Source of the DNA: Pseudomonadota bacterium | Lineage (GTDB): Bacteria; Pseudomonadota; Alphaproteobacteria; Rhizobiales; Xanthobacteraceae | Assembly: GCA_023405565.1 (NCBI GenBank) | Contig: JAEXXW010000112.1 | Coordinates: 1-5,959, forward strand | Direction: 5' to 3' | Length of the DNA stretch: 5,959 bases | Shown: positions 5,419-5,959 of the stretch, piece by piece | Layout of the letters: each line of letters starts with the position of its first letter | How positions within the stretch are numbered: position 1 is the stretch's first letter | The notes under the pieces: model-generated | The model's input: only the letters and a program-made list of their open reading frames with translations | Told to the model about the DNA's origin: nothing | The model's database searches: none | Made by a program: the position numbers and the translations under genes

Positions 5419-5429
5419 CGGCAGCGGCA
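5406..5429. terminator. 10-bp perfect hairpin spanning the monooxygenase stop codon
   Basis: TGCCGCTGCC (5406-5415) and GGCAGCGGCA (5420-5429) are exact reverse complements around a four-base loop TGAC, in which TGA is the stop codon of the monooxygenase. The hairpin sits between two convergent genes and would form in transcripts from either side. No T-tract follows on either strand, so it is not a classical Rho-independent terminator; it may protect the mRNA 3' end, act with Rho, or block read-through in both directions. Confidence 0.5.
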
Positions 5430-5453
5430 CCAGGTGAAAGCGCTCTATCCGGA

Positions 5454-5959
5454 CTACATCGTCCCTTCCAATCCGAGTTGTTTGACCAGCGTGCCCCACT
5501 TCTCGCGCTCGGACGAGATGTAATTCTGGATGCCATCGATGGATGGCGTATCGACCGGGATGAGGCCGATCTTCTCGGTCAGCTTGATCATCTCCGGATC
5601 GGCCATGATTTTCTTCATTTCCGCGTGCAGTCGATCGACAATCGGTTTTGGCGTCGCCGCGGGGGCAAACAGCATGTGCCACGACACGGCTTCGAAATCC
5701 GGAGCGCTGGCCGCTTCCGCAAAGGGCGGAACGTCCGGCAGGGACGGCAGGCGATTGGTGGCCGATACGGCCAGCGCGCGTAGCTTGCCGTCGCGGATCA
5801 GCGGCAGCGAAGCGCCGGCTTCGGCGAAACCGAGGTTGACATGGCCTGCGGCGATATCGGCGATCGATTGCGGTGTGCTCTTGTAAGGCACATGCGTGAT
5901 CTCGAGGCCGAACCGCTTCTTCATGTATTCCATCGACAGATGCTGTGCGACTCCTGCGC
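5454..5959 (-). CDS. Bug-family (TctC-like) periplasmic solute-binding protein, C-terminal part
   Basis: This is the C-terminal half of a tripartite tricarboxylate transporter receptor, a periplasmic protein that captures small carboxylates or other organics. The frame stays open to the right edge, so the start and signal peptide are outside; about 167 residues are visible of the usual 320-330. The visible part begins AGVAQHLSMEYMKKRFG and includes the hallmark THVPYKSTPQSIADIAAGHVNLGFAE (ligand-side loop), GKLRALAVSATNRLPSLPDVPPFAEA and SWHMLFAPAATPKPIVDRLHAEM, ending EKWGTLVKQLGLEGTM with a TAG stop (5454-5456). An internal ATG at 5931-5933 is not the true start. It converges with the monooxygenase, 35 bp apart. 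No TctA/TctB membrane genes are in view; Bug receptors are often orphans. It may bring in the monooxygenase substrate, but this rests on proximity only. Confidence 0.9.
   Translation of the reverse strand, partial: AGVAQHLSMEYMKKRFGLEITHVPYKSTPQSIADIAAGHVNLGFAEAGASLPLIRDGKLRALAVSATNRLPSLPDVPPFAEAASAPDFEAVSWHMLFAPAATPKPIVDRLHAEMKKIMADPEMIKLTEKIGLIPVDTPSIDGIQNYISSEREKWGTLVKQLGLEGTM

Noticed and set aside
4946..5682. Minus-strand open frames of 196 and 171 codons across the end of the monooxygenase and into the receptor gene
   Set aside because: They overlap two well-supported genes in other frames and show the Arg/Ser/Pro bias of high-GC shadow frames. They cross the 5406-5429 hairpin without any homology.
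1..5959. tRNA, rRNA, CRISPR array, insertion sequence ends or attachment site
   Set aside because: I saw no cloverleaf-like sequence, spaced direct repeats, transposase fragment or flanking terminal repeats anywhere in the window.

Overview
The window (about 60% GC) reads as chromosomal sequence from an alphaproteobacterium, most likely of the Bradyrhizobium/Rhodopseudomonas/Afipia group (order Hyphomicrobiales). The reasons are an NDUFA12-type accessory subunit of respiratory complex I, which is typical of alphaproteobacteria and mitochondria; a Bug-family (TctC-like) periplasmic receptor; and a Fur/Mur-like operator of the alphaproteobacterial TGCAAAT type. This placement is inferred from protein resemblance, not from a marker gene.

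Layout, left to right. (1) 1-322: no supportable gene; one terminator-like hairpin near the edge. (2) 323-1419: a divergent pair, an HxlR-family regulator (minus, TTG start) and an NADPH-dependent FMN reductase (plus), sharing a 98-bp control region. This looks like a self-contained redox or electrophile stress switch. (3) 1457-2344 (minus): a FieF/YiiP-like cation diffusion facilitator. It has an altered metal site A (Glu/Asn instead of Asp/Asp in TM2) and a perfect 7-1-7 palindrome about 70 bp upstream that looks like a Fur/Mur operator. (4) 2475-3034 (minus): a heavily decayed MscS-family mechanosensitive channel gene. An amber codon, a 5-bp tandem duplication, further frame changes and two apparent internal deletions can be read directly. 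(5) 3133-3543 (plus): intact NDUFA12. (6) 3581-5418: a divergent pair, a MarR-like winged-helix regulator (minus) and a RutA/SfnG-like flavin-dependent monooxygenase (plus). They are separated by 137 bp containing an AT-rich inverted repeat that could be the operator. (7) 5454-5959 (minus): the C-terminal part of a Bug-family solute receptor that runs off the right edge, convergent with the monooxygenase.

Two of the three intact blocks follow the same plan: a one-component regulator transcribed away from a flavin enzyme. The LLM monooxygenase, its MarR-like regulator and the nearby Bug receptor together suggest uptake and oxidation of a small organic compound, but the substrate cannot be read from the sequence. 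I do not see a clearly new multi-gene system. The observations most worth checking are the Fur-type palindrome in front of the metal exporter, that exporter's unusual site A, and the anatomy of the MscS pseudogene.
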